From: CAYSYN01 sp964447735
Lineage (GTDB): Bacteria > Patescibacteriota > Minisyncoccia > Minisyncoccales > GBS-2
Assembly: GCA_964447735.1 (NCBI GenBank)
Contig: CAYUTJ010000004.1
Location: 1 to 34,517, forward strand
Direction of reading: 5' to 3'
Length of the DNA stretch: 34,517 nt
Part shown: piece by piece, positions 16,441 through 23,846 of the stretch
Numbering within the stretch: the first letter of the stretch is position 1
How the letters are laid out: each line of letters opens with the position of its first letter
The notes under the pieces: model-generated
The model's database searches: none
Told to the model about the DNA's origin: nothing
What the model saw: the letters and a program-made list of their open reading frames with translations, nothing else
Program-made: the position numbers and the translations under genes

Positions 16441-17724
16441 TTATCTACCTCTCATTTTAAAAATTTCCTTTATAGTTTTAAGAAAAATAAGTAAATCAAA
16501 CGCCAAATTTCTGTTGGCAAGATAATAGAGATCATAACTTATCTTTTGGATATAATCTTTTTCTGAAGAACCATATCCTGCCATTAATTGTGCCCAACCG
16601 GTAATGCCTGGCTTTACTAAATGTCTCAAATTGAAATAAGGAACTTTATCTTTTAAATCCTCAACAATTTTAACAAATTCAGCTCTTGGACCAATAAATG
16701 TAAGTTCTCCTTTTAAAATATTTAAAGCCTGGGGAATTTCATCAATGTGAGTTTTTCTTAAAAATCTCCCAAAAGGAAAAATTCGAGGGTCGTTAGGTTT
16801 TGTCCAGAAATCTCCTTTTTTTGAAGTTTGGTGCATTGTTCTAAATTTATAAATTGTAATTATTCTTCCAAATTGTCCTACTCTTTTTTGCTTTATAAAA
16901 ATCGGACCTGAACTTGAAAGTTTAATTCCGACAAAGACAAAAGGAGTTAAAAATACAACGAGAAGAATGCCCGGTATTGCAATTAAAATATCAAAAAATC
17001 TCTTAATAAAGAAATAATAGAATGGAGGAGATTTGGAAATTCTTTCTAAAATTTCTTTTTTGTCTAAAAATTCAATTGGAATTTTTCGAAATAAATAAAT
17101 GTAAAAATTTTCCAGAGTAAAAAAATTAATAGGAAAATTTAATTTTGAAAGAGGAATTTTTTCTGAAGGAAGATTAACTACTAAAAAATCTGTCTTTTTT
17201 ATCCTCGGAATTTTTTCAAAATTATCAAAAATTTTCAACTGAAGACTCAAGTGCGAATTTTCTTTCAAGAAAGACTTAATTTCTTCCAAAAGAGGGTGAG
17301 ACTTCCCAACAAAAATTATCGATCTTTGAATTTTAATTTTTTGAAACAAAAATCTGCGAGAGAAAAAAAATAAAATTGAAAAGATAAAGTAAAAAATTAG
17401 GAAATTAGTATAAGGTGAAATTGGTAATCCAAGAGGTTTTCCAAAATAAAAATAGCCAAGCCCCAAGAAAAATGATAAAATTAAAGCTAAAGAAGCGGAA
17501 GATAAAAATTCTCTGTCAAATCTGAAATAGATGGGTTCGTAAAGATCGAAACTAAAAAAAATTAAAAATAAAATTAAGAAAAAAATGGAAAAAGGAAGAA
17601 TATGAAGAGAAAGATAAGATCGGAAATCTTGGGGATGTCTTAAGATTAAAACCAAAAAGAGAGAAAGAAAGAAACAAATAAGGTCGGCAAAGAAAATAAA
17701 AATTTTTTTTGAAAGAAATCTCAT
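16441..17724 (-). CDS. Initiating undecaprenyl-phosphate sugar phosphotransferase (WbaP/PglC-type)
   Basis: A 427-aa polyisoprenyl-phosphate glycosylphosphotransferase. About four or five N-terminal hydrophobic helices (8-28, 42-60, 74-95, 106-123) precede a cytoplasmic Rossmann-like linker and the bacterial sugar transferase domain from about residue 240 (KRFFDILIAIPG). Motifs include VGIKLSSSGPIFIKQKRVG, KFRTM (293-297), RKTHIDEIPQ (323-332) with the catalytic D328-E329 pair, and FIGPRAEF. It would load the first sugar phosphate onto the lipid carrier and commit the locus to lipid-linked synthesis. Its start codon shares the tetramer CATG with the start of the divergent gene; no alternative start lies near. 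Confidence 0.9.
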   Translation of the reverse strand: MRFLSKKIFIFFADLICFFLSLFLVLILRHPQDFRSYLSLHILPFSIFFLILFLIFFSFDLYEPIYFRFDREFLSSASLALILSFFLGLGYFYFGKPLGLPISPYTNFLIFYFIFSILFFFSRRFLFQKIKIQRSIIFVGKSHPLLEEIKSFLKENSHLSLQLKIFDNFEKIPRIKKTDFLVVNLPSEKIPLSKLNFPINFFTLENFYIYLFRKIPIEFLDKKEILERISKSPPFYYFFIKRFFDILIAIPGILLVVFLTPFVFVGIKLSSSGPIFIKQKRVGQFGRIITIYKFRTMHQTSKKGDFWTKPNDPRIFPFGRFLRKTHIDEIPQALNILKGELTFIGPRAEFVKIVEDLKDKVPYFNLRHLVKPGITGWAQLMAGYGSSEKDYIQKISYDLYYLANRNLAFDLLIFLKTIKEIFKMRGR

Positions 17725-18679
17725 GAAAATTATTATTACTGGAACTAACGGTTATTTAGGGAAAATTTTTGTGAAATTTTTTCTGAAAAAGGAGTATTTT
17801 GTCGTCGGTGTTGATAAAACCCCCTCTTTAATTAAAGAAAGCGCAAATTTTAAATTCTGTCAAATTAATTTAGAAAACGAAAATGAACTTTCAAAATTAG
17901 AAAAATTTTTGCCAGCTGATGTTTTTATTCATAACGCTTTCATCATCAGAACAAGAATGAACTTTGAAAAAACCAAAGAAAAAAATTTGTCTTTGTGCGA
18001 AAATGTTTTTAAATTTTGCTTTGAAAACGAAATTCCAAAATTAATTTATTTAAGTAGCGCTGCAATCTATGGAGCTTATCCTAACAATCAACTTGATTAT
18101 TTTTTTAAAGAGTCTGATTCTCAAAGAGAAAAGGAATCTGCATATGGTTTGCAAAAAGTATTGACTGAAAATTTGCTTTCTGATTTTTACCAAAAATTTA
18201 ATCCAAAAACAAAAGTTATCGTTTTGAGACCAGCTTCAATTATTGGACCTTCTTGGAAAAGAGAAGAGAGTAAAAAGATTAGTCTTTTAGGATTTTTCTT
18301 AAAACTTCCCTTCCTTATAAAATCTTCAAACAAATTTTCTCGTCAATTCATCCATGAAGAAGATGTAGCCAGAGCGTGTGATTTTTTAATCAATAGAAAA
18401 CTAAATTCTAATTTTGAAATTTTTAATTTAGCTCCAAAAGACTATTTAACGATTGATGAAATTGCTAAAATTTTGAAAAAACCAGTCATTTATTGCCCCC
18501 CATTTATTTTAAAAATTCTTTTTTATTTCGCTTGGTTACTTTCTCTTGGAAAAATCCCTACAGGGTATTTTGCTTTTAAAAATTATCTTTATCCAATTAA
18601 TCTTGACGGAAGAAAAATAACAAAGCTTGGATTTAAATATCAATTCAATTCAGAAGAAACTTTATCTACTGTAATATGA
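17723..18679 (+). CDS. NAD-dependent epimerase/dehydratase (SDR), plus strand
   Basis: An extended SDR of 318 aa. It has the cofactor loop GTNGYLGK (7-14), SSAAIYG at the catalytic serine and YGLQK as the catalytic Tyr-xxx-Lys. Compared with the two minus-strand SDRs the cofactor loop is GxxGYLG rather than GGAGFIG, so this belongs to a different subgroup. The substrate is likely a nucleotide sugar. It is the first gene of the plus-strand island; its ATG overlaps the divergent sugar-transferase ATG by two bases. A weak GAAAGAAA tract is upstream but there is no clear promoter outside the neighbouring gene. Confidence 0.78.
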   Translation: MKIIITGTNGYLGKIFVKFFLKKEYFVVGVDKTPSLIKESANFKFCQINLENENELSKLEKFLPADVFIHNAFIIRTRMNFEKTKEKNLSLCENVFKFCFENEIPKLIYLSSAAIYGAYPNNQLDYFFKESDSQREKESAYGLQKVLTENLLSDFYQKFNPKTKVIVLRPASIIGPSWKREESKKISLLGFFLKLPFLIKSSNKFSRQFIHEEDVARACDFLINRKLNSNFEIFNLAPKDYLTIDEIAKILKKPVIYCPPFILKILFYFAWLLSLGKIPTGYFAFKNYLYPINLDGRKITKLGFKYQFNSEETLSTVI

Positions 18680-19929
18680 AAAAAATTAAAGAAAAATTTT
18701 ACCAGTTTTTAAGATGGACTGAAAAATATACAAAGACAGATATGGTTTATTTTTTTGAAGGTTCTTTTTGGTGGATTTTTGGAAGAGTTTTTTCATTTTT
18801 AGCTTCGTTTTTATTATTTTTTGTCTTTGGAAGATTTGTCTCAAAGGAAATTTTTGGGATCTATCAATATGTTCTTTCGATGGCCGGGATTCTAGGACTC
18901 TTTTCTTTGGGAGGAATAAACACAGCTTTAATTAGAGCAATCGCAAAAGGAATAGAAGGAAGTTTTCTCCCAGCGATGAAAGAAAGATTTAAATTTGGAA
19001 TGCTAGGTTCTTTTTTCTCTTTTTTAATTTCTCTGTGGTACTTTCTCCATGGAAATTATATTTTGGGAACCTCTTTTTTAATTTTGGGAATTTTTCTACC
19101 TTTTTTAGCAACTTTCGCATCTTATGGAATTTTTTGGCAAGGGAAAAAAAGGTTTGATGTTCAAAATAAATATTTTGTTTTTCAAAATTTTTTAGCAGTT
19201 TTTATTTTGATTTGCTTTATTCTTTTGTTCAGAGAAAATGCAATTTTAATTGTGTTTGGTTATTTTTTTGCTTTCACAATTTCAGAATTAATTTTCTTTT
19301 TAAAAACTATCAAAAATATTAAAAACATCCGCGACACCCACATTGAAAAAGAAACAATTTCTTTTGGAAAACACTTAACAATAATGATGATTCCAACAAC
19401 ATTTTCTCTTCAGATTGATAAAGTAATTTTGTGGCAATTCTTAGGCCCTGTCCAACTTGCAATTTATACTTTTGGTTTAAGAATAGTTCAAAGAATTTCA
19501 GAAATAGTTCCTTTCTCTGCTTTAGCACTACCAAAACTATCAGAAAGAGATGTTAGAAAAATAAAAAGAGGAATTTTAGAAAAATTTTTAAAATTATTTT
19601 TAATTTCAATTCCTTTAACCTTAATCTATGTTTTAATTTGTCCTCTTTTCTTTAAAATCTTTTTCCCTGCTTATTTAGACTCTGTTCCCTATTCTCAAGT
19701 TTTATCTTTAATTTTACTTTTTTCTCCATTCTCTTTTTTAGCGACTTCTTTTTTGGCTGAAGCAAAAAAAAGAGAGCTTTACATTTTAAATTTTGCTCCT
19801 CAGATTTTAAAAATAGTTTTGTTTTTTGTTCTAATTCCTCTTTTTGGAATTTGGGGAGCAGTCTTTTCAATTTTAATTTCTCAAATTTTTTATAGCGCCC
19901 TTACCCTTTATCTTTTTAAAAAACTTTAA
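18676..19929 (+). CDS. Wzx-type oligosaccharide flippase (MVF/PST family)
   Basis: A 417-aa polytopic membrane protein with about 12 hydrophobic segments. The N-terminal FGRVFSFLASFLLFFVFGRFVSKEIFGIYQYVLSM block is the usual Wzx/MATE-like opening, and the mid-protein block TTFSLQIDKVILWQFLGPVQLAIYTFGLRI is typical of polysaccharide flippases. It should move lipid-linked repeat units made by the locus across the membrane. It starts with an ATGA overlap with the SDR gene and ends by sharing the TTTAAA hexamer with the stop of the convergent metallopeptidase, so no terminator fits between them. Confidence 0.85.
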   Translation: MKKIKEKFYQFLRWTEKYTKTDMVYFFEGSFWWIFGRVFSFLASFLLFFVFGRFVSKEIFGIYQYVLSMAGILGLFSLGGINTALIRAIAKGIEGSFLPAMKERFKFGMLGSFFSFLISLWYFLHGNYILGTSFLILGIFLPFLATFASYGIFWQGKKRFDVQNKYFVFQNFLAVFILICFILLFRENAILIVFGYFFAFTISELIFFLKTIKNIKNIRDTHIEKETISFGKHLTIMMIPTTFSLQIDKVILWQFLGPVQLAIYTFGLRIVQRISEIVPFSALALPKLSERDVRKIKRGILEKFLKLFLISIPLTLIYVLICPLFFKIFFPAYLDSVPYSQVLSLILLFSPFSFLATSFLAEAKKRELYILNFAPQILKIVLFFVLIPLFGIWGAVFSILISQIFYSALTLYLFKKL

Positions 19930-21842
19930 ATTTGAAAGAGAAGTTGATTTAGTTTTTTTCTGGTTGTGGGGCCAACAAATCCTGTTCCTTTCTCTAATCC
20001 CCAGGGAGCTAAAATCTCTTTTTTGTATTTTTCTTGGAATTTAATAACTGCTGTTTTTGTTAAAGGCCCAAAATAAAAGGTTTCGTTTCCTGGAGAGCCA
20101 AAACCTGAATCTGCTAATTTAGTTTCAGGATCTTGATTTAAAATGTATTGTAAACATTTAACATCTTTCCCAAAAGAGCCAAATCTTAAATTTCTGTAAA
20201 AAGAAACTCCCTCACAAGGTGAAGTTGAAATGATAGTAGAAGTTAATCCTAAAATTGCGTTAAGTTTTGCTCTTGTAGTTTCTCCAACAAATCCTGTACC
20301 TTTTTCTAATCCCCAGGGTGACAAAATTTCTTCTTTATATTTTTCTTGAAATTTAATTACTGCTTTTTTTGTTAAAGGGCCAAAATATCCTGTAATTTTA
20401 CCTTCTGGATAAACTCCTTCTTTGAATAAAATTTCTTGTAAACATTTAACATCCTCTCCTGACATTCCGTATCTCAAATTTCTTTCAAATTTTGGACAGG
20501 TCGAAGTTGAAGGAACAGTGGAAGTAGAAATGGGAATTGTGGTAGTAGGTATTATTTGTTTTACTTTTTTAAAAGAGATTTTAAGAGAAAATTCATAATT
20601 TTTAGCTTCCCCTTCAATAAATTTAGTATTTGTTTTAGAAAAAGTAATCAAAGTTAAAGAAAAGTAATCTCTATCAAAATATGGAATTGATAAAGTTGCA
20701 TCTTGTTTTTCATCTGTCTCTAAAAAATTCAATGCACAATTTTGTTGCTTGTCACAAAGAATATAGGAAATTGAAAAATCCCCATCATCTTCTCCGTCAA
20801 ATCCTAAGGTTAAATTACCTTTTCCTCCGTAAATTTTTTGCCAATCTCCTGAAAAATCTTTAATCTCTCTAAATACCGTCAGAATGCTATTTCCGGTAAT
20901 TGGTAAAAAGTGAAGTTCGGGTAAAATTCTCAGATTTTTCAAAGCCTCTGTTTTGAAACAATATTGATTGCCAAAAGAACAATCGTTCAAATATACAGCA
21001 ATTAAAAAGTCTTGAAAAATTGTAGAGAAATCTTTTTTTGTTATTTCTTCTATTGCTGAAACGCCAGTTTTCTCTGTTTCCAAAAGATTAACAAAAAAAT
21101 TTTTACCAAATTGATCTAAAAGATAATGAGCGAAAATCGAAAGGACCCCATAATCTTTTGGAGAATCTTTCCATTCTAAAATTGGATCTTGGGGATATTT
21201 TTTAAACTCTTTAATTCTCCTTTCTAAATTTTCAGAATATCCTACTAAAGTGGGAGCGACATCAGCAATCATTTCTTGAATCCATCTTTCTTCTCCAATT
21301 TTTTTTGTTTTTTGATTGAAAACAATCAAATGGGTGAATTCGTGAGCCAAATTTGATTTTAAAATCTCATCTCCGACAAAAGAAATGTTAAGATAAATTA
21401 TTTTTCTTTCGTTTGAAAAGGGAGCTATTTCTTTTTCAAAATTATCAATCTCTCTTGAATAGCCACCGACATTCTCTTTCATTCGATGGAATAAAATTGT
21501 AATTTTAGGATCTCCGTTTACTCCGTATTTTGGTTCTGGTCCAAAAATTGAAGTTAAAGTGGGATAAATTTTTGAATTAAATTCTTTTGAAATTTTTTGC
21601 AAGTTTTCATAAAAATCTTGTTTTTGAGATTGAGAAAGATTTCCAAAAAATTCATCTTCTACATAAAAATATACTTTATTTGAAACTGATAAATTTGTGG
21701 CTAAAATCTTTTCTCTTTCCAATAAATCATAACTTTTATCAACAAAAAAGATTCTTTTTTCAGCGTAAGAATCTGCAAAAGAAAAAAGAGGAAATAAAAT
21801 TAAAAAAGCTAAAATTAAAACATTAAATTTTTTCAAGTCCAT
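19926..21842 (-). CDS. Secreted zinc metallopeptidase with two C-terminal peptidoglycan-binding-like domains
   Basis: A 638-aa exported protein. A signal peptide spans about 1-24 (cut near SFA-DS). The catalytic part contains HEFTH (167-171), a HExxH zinc site, followed by RWIQEMIAD with E190 in the position of the third ligand of clan MA gluzincins. Thr/Ser/Pro-rich linkers (432-449 and 533-542) separate it from two peptidoglycan-binding-like repeats, about 450-533 and 543-635, each with the order CxxxxRNLR-YG or FG, DVKCLQ, YFGPLTKxAVIKFQEKY, PWGLEKGTGFVG and TTRxKLN. The same repeat is present once in the S-layer-like protein, so both bind the same cell surface. The promoter is directly upstream with leaderless geometry. 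Confidence 0.8.
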   Translation of the reverse strand: MDLKKFNVLILAFLILFPLFSFADSYAEKRIFFVDKSYDLLEREKILATNLSVSNKVYFYVEDEFFGNLSQSQKQDFYENLQKISKEFNSKIYPTLTSIFGPEPKYGVNGDPKITILFHRMKENVGGYSREIDNFEKEIAPFSNERKIIYLNISFVGDEILKSNLAHEFTHLIVFNQKTKKIGEERWIQEMIADVAPTLVGYSENLERRIKEFKKYPQDPILEWKDSPKDYGVLSIFAHYLLDQFGKNFFVNLLETEKTGVSAIEEITKKDFSTIFQDFLIAVYLNDCSFGNQYCFKTEALKNLRILPELHFLPITGNSILTVFREIKDFSGDWQKIYGGKGNLTLGFDGEDDGDFSISYILCDKQQNCALNFLETDEKQDATLSIPYFDRDYFSLTLITFSKTNTKFIEGEAKNYEFSLKISFKKVKQIIPTTTIPISTSTVPSTSTCPKFERNLRYGMSGEDVKCLQEILFKEGVYPEGKITGYFGPLTKKAVIKFQEKYKEEILSPWGLEKGTGFVGETTRAKLNAILGLTSTIISTSPCEGVSFYRNLRFGSFGKDVKCLQYILNQDPETKLADSGFGSPGNETFYFGPLTKTAVIKFQEKYKKEILAPWGLEKGTGFVGPTTRKKLNQLLFQI

Positions 21843-21849
21843 TTTTTTC

Positions 21850-21877
21850 AGTTTAGCAAAATTTTTTTGGAGGTCAA
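21850..21877 (-). promoter_or_regulatory. Predicted promoter of the metallopeptidase gene, leaderless geometry
   Basis: On the minus strand TTGACC (21872-21877) and TAAACT (21850-21855) are 16 bp apart in the 38-bp gap. The -10 box ends 7 nt before the ATG. The -10 box is weak (4 of 6), and the run of A before the ATG is not a ribosome site. Confidence 0.45.
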
Positions 21878-21880
21878 AAT

Positions 21881-23281
21881 TTATTTTAAAGAAAGTAAAA
21901 TATCATCTTCTAAAAACTCAAAAATTCTAATATAACTATTTAAAGCATGGCAAACAGAATCTGTCCTTACATATTTTTTATCTTTTGACCAGAAAATTCC
22001 CCCTTGAGCTCTCTCTGGATTTTTAAGATTCTGGCTGTTTTCTTTTGAATAGGTATATCCAATCAACCATCTGATAGAGGAAATTACAGAATCTTTATAT
22101 TTTTGACAATTCTCTTCTCTTTCTTTTTTGCAGAATCTAAAAAGTTCTGTCATTACTTCTGAAATCCAACCTACCCCACTACTTGAATAAACGCCTTTAA
22201 AAGAACCATAATTTAGAGGATCTTTGGGATCTTTTCTTTGCTCTTTTAAAATTTTATCTGCCAATTCAAAAATTACTTTTTTGTATTTTTCTTCAGGTTT
22301 TACTTTATAAAATTCCATCAGAGACATTACCACCCAAGCATTGGAAATTGGATTTTTTGGCCGGTACTCACCTTGAATAAAACCTCCTTCTTTCTCATAT
22401 TTTTTAACAAATCTCTCAGCTATTTTTTTAGCAGTTTCTTTGTATTTTTCTTCTTTTGTTGCCAAATACAATCTTGAGAGAGCGGTCATTACCTGTCCTT
22501 CATACAATAAAGATTCTTTTTGGCCATAGAACCATTTTCCATCAGAGAATCTCACATAAGGTAACATTTTTCCGTCATCTTGTTGCATGGTAATTAGCCA
22601 ATCTCCTGCCAGTTTTGCAGATTCTAAATATTTTTGATTTTGGGTAAATTCATACAATTTTAATAAAGTCATAATTGTCAAGGCTGAAGTTCCGACAACA
22701 AACTTTTTTTCTTTTTCCTTATTTTCTAAAAATATTGAGTAGTGAAAAGCTCCAAAATGCTTTTTTTCTTTATTTTGCATAGATAGTAAAAAATCTCCCC
22801 ATTCTGGTAATTTTTCTAAAATTTTTTCGTCTTTTTCTAACTCTGAAAGGTACAAAAAAGTATAGACAATAGAAGCTGAGTAGGGAGTGTGCAATCTTTC
22901 TTCAAATTCGTCTTCTAAAGCGAAATAGTATTTATGAAAACCTCCGTCTTTTTCCATTCTCAACAAAAACTCTTTTCCTTCTTTGATTTTTTGCCAGATT
23001 AAATTTTTATCTAACTGATAAAGAACTACTATTCCATCAATTACTTCTTTTTGAAATTCTTCTTTTTGAACTTCATTTTCTTTTTTGGGGTTTTTTATAT
23101 TTTCTATTCCTTGTCTTTCTTTTTTCTCAGTTTCTTTAGTTGCTGTTTGATTTTTTACTATTTGAGAAAACTTAAAAGAAGAAATTTCGCTTTCTATTAA
23201 CTTTCCAGAAATAAAAATAAAACTTGCTACAAAAGCTGCAAAAATAAAACAAATTGAAAGATAAAGCCAACTTTTTTTCAT
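21881..23281 (-). CDS. Membrane-anchored alpha/alpha-toroid-like protein, possible polysaccharide-modifying enzyme
   Basis: A 466-aa protein with one N-terminal membrane segment (about 6-27) and a charged linker (to about 70). The rest repeats helix pairs with the motif of alternating WLxxxQ-type turns: EWGDFLLSMQN, AGDWLITMQQDDGKMLPYVRF, LYEGQVMTALSRLY, YKETAKKIAERFVKKYEKEGG, NAWVVMSLMEFYKV. This is the pattern of (alpha/alpha)n barrels such as glucuronyl C5-epimerase and glycoside hydrolase-like domains. No catalytic residues are obvious, so the activity is unknown; a role in modifying a secreted glycan is inference from the context. The toroid would lie outside the membrane. Confidence 0.6.
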   Translation of the reverse strand: MKKSWLYLSICFIFAAFVASFIFISGKLIESEISSFKFSQIVKNQTATKETEKKERQGIENIKNPKKENEVQKEEFQKEVIDGIVVLYQLDKNLIWQKIKEGKEFLLRMEKDGGFHKYYFALEDEFEERLHTPYSASIVYTFLYLSELEKDEKILEKLPEWGDFLLSMQNKEKKHFGAFHYSIFLENKEKEKKFVVGTSALTIMTLLKLYEFTQNQKYLESAKLAGDWLITMQQDDGKMLPYVRFSDGKWFYGQKESLLYEGQVMTALSRLYLATKEEKYKETAKKIAERFVKKYEKEGGFIQGEYRPKNPISNAWVVMSLMEFYKVKPEEKYKKVIFELADKILKEQRKDPKDPLNYGSFKGVYSSSGVGWISEVMTELFRFCKKEREENCQKYKDSVISSIRWLIGYTYSKENSQNLKNPERAQGGIFWSKDKKYVRTDSVCHALNSYIRIFEFLEDDILLSLK

Positions 23282-23296
23282 TTTGATGTCAACATT

Positions 23297-23326
23297 ATTT
23301 TAGATTTCTCTTCCTACTATTTTCAA
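23297..23326 (-). promoter_or_regulatory. Predicted promoter of the toroid-protein gene
   Basis: On the minus strand TTGAAA (23321-23326), an 18-bp spacer and TAAAAT (23297-23302) lie in the gap after the GIY-YIG gene. The -10 box ends 15 nt before the ATG at 23281, so the leader would be only about eight nt. Confidence 0.4.
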
Positions 23327-23327
23327 A

Positions 23328-23573
23328 CTATTTTTTAGACGCTTTTTCAATTGAGCCAAAGTACTTCCATATTTTTTTTAAAGTCAACTCTCTTTTTCTT
23401 GCATCAACTTTTGAAAGGAATGCTTCATAATAAATTAACTTTATGGGTCTTCTTTTTCTTAAATAATTTGATTTTCCCTTAGCATGTTCTTTTAAACGTC
23501 TTTTTAGATTATTGGTATAACCAATATAAAAATTTCCATATCTGTCTATTAAAAGATAAACGTAATACATCAT
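23328..23573 (-). CDS. Small GIY-YIG nuclease-domain protein
   Basis: A one-domain protein with YYVYLLIDRYGNFYIGYTNNLKRRLKEH at the start, the GIY-YIG signature (here YVYLL and YIGYT), the arginine of the family in NNLKRRLKEH, and the glutamate YYEAF. Most members are the stand-alone UPF0213/URI type whose biological role is unclear. It is not a homing endonuclease, as it has no accessory DNA-binding part. Three ATG codons lie at the 5' end (23582, 23573, 23570); a TATAAT overlaps the first and ends 7 nt before the second, so transcription probably starts near the second and translation at 23573 or 23570. Confidence 0.72.
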   Translation of the reverse strand: MMYYVYLLIDRYGNFYIGYTNNLKRRLKEHAKGKSNYLRKRRPIKLIYYEAFLSKVDARKRELTLKKIWKYFGSIEKASKK

Positions 23574-23610
23574 AATTCTCATTATATCTTAAAGAAAATA
23601 TAAACGAAAA

Positions 23611-23636
23611 TCCCGCCGGTGCATGCACCGGCGGGA
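23611..23636. terminator. Perfect 26-bp GC-rich palindrome, probable terminator of the S-layer-like gene
   Basis: The arms TCCCGCCGGTGCA and its exact reverse complement abut without a spacer and are strongly GC-rich within an AT-rich region. In the minus direction the stem is followed by a T-rich tract (rc of about 23591-23610, starting TTTTCG). As RNA it would form a stable hairpin with a small loop, at the 3' end of the S-layer-like gene. A protein-binding palindrome is an alternative. Confidence 0.6.
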
Positions 23637-23691
23637 ATGCCCACAAGGAGAGGCAAAAATATTTCAGCTCACAGAGAATTAATCAGCTGTC
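23637..23691. repeat. 55-bp direct repeat on the left side of the scaffold gap
   Basis: Base for base identical to 23792-23846, ending exactly at the first N. A repeat of exactly 55 bp that ends at both gap edges is the signature of two contigs sharing one k-mer overlap, so this is an assembly artefact, not a biological repeat. The sequence itself is the C-terminal end of the S-layer-like gene and its 3' flank. Confidence 0.92.
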
Positions 23692-23791
23692 NNNNNNNNN
23701 NNNNNNNNNNNNNNNNNNNNNNNNNNNNNNNNNNNNNNNNNNNNNNNNNNNNNNNNNNNNNNNNNNNNNNNNNNNNNNNNNNNNNNNNNNN
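23692..23791. other. 100-N scaffold gap
   Basis: Exactly 100 N, the usual fixed-length scaffold gap. Because the flanks are identical for 55 bp, the true gap is likely zero or negative. Removing one 55-bp copy and the N would join the S-layer-like gene directly to the palindrome at 23611-23636. Confidence 0.95.
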
Positions 23792-23846
23792 ATGCCCACA
23801 AGGAGAGGCAAAAATATTTCAGCTCACAGAGAATTAATCAGCTGTC
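23792..23846. repeat. 55-bp direct repeat on the right side of the scaffold gap
   Basis: The partner of 23637-23691. The first 42 bp are 3' flank of the S-layer-like gene and the rest is the last codons and the stop at 23834. Both copies are probably the same genomic sequence represented twice. Confidence 0.92.

Noticed and set aside
23328..23573. GIY-YIG gene as a homing endonuclease or intron
   Set aside because: Only the catalytic domain is present, and no interrupted gene or intron-like sequence flanks it.
23619..23837. Open frame running across the N-run
   Set aside because: It is made of unknown bases and the duplicated 55-bp flank; there is no independent coding evidence.
23637..23846. 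Direct repeat flanking a possible mobile element or attachment site
   Set aside because: The repeat ends exactly at the N-run on both sides and equals a k-mer length, which points to assembly.
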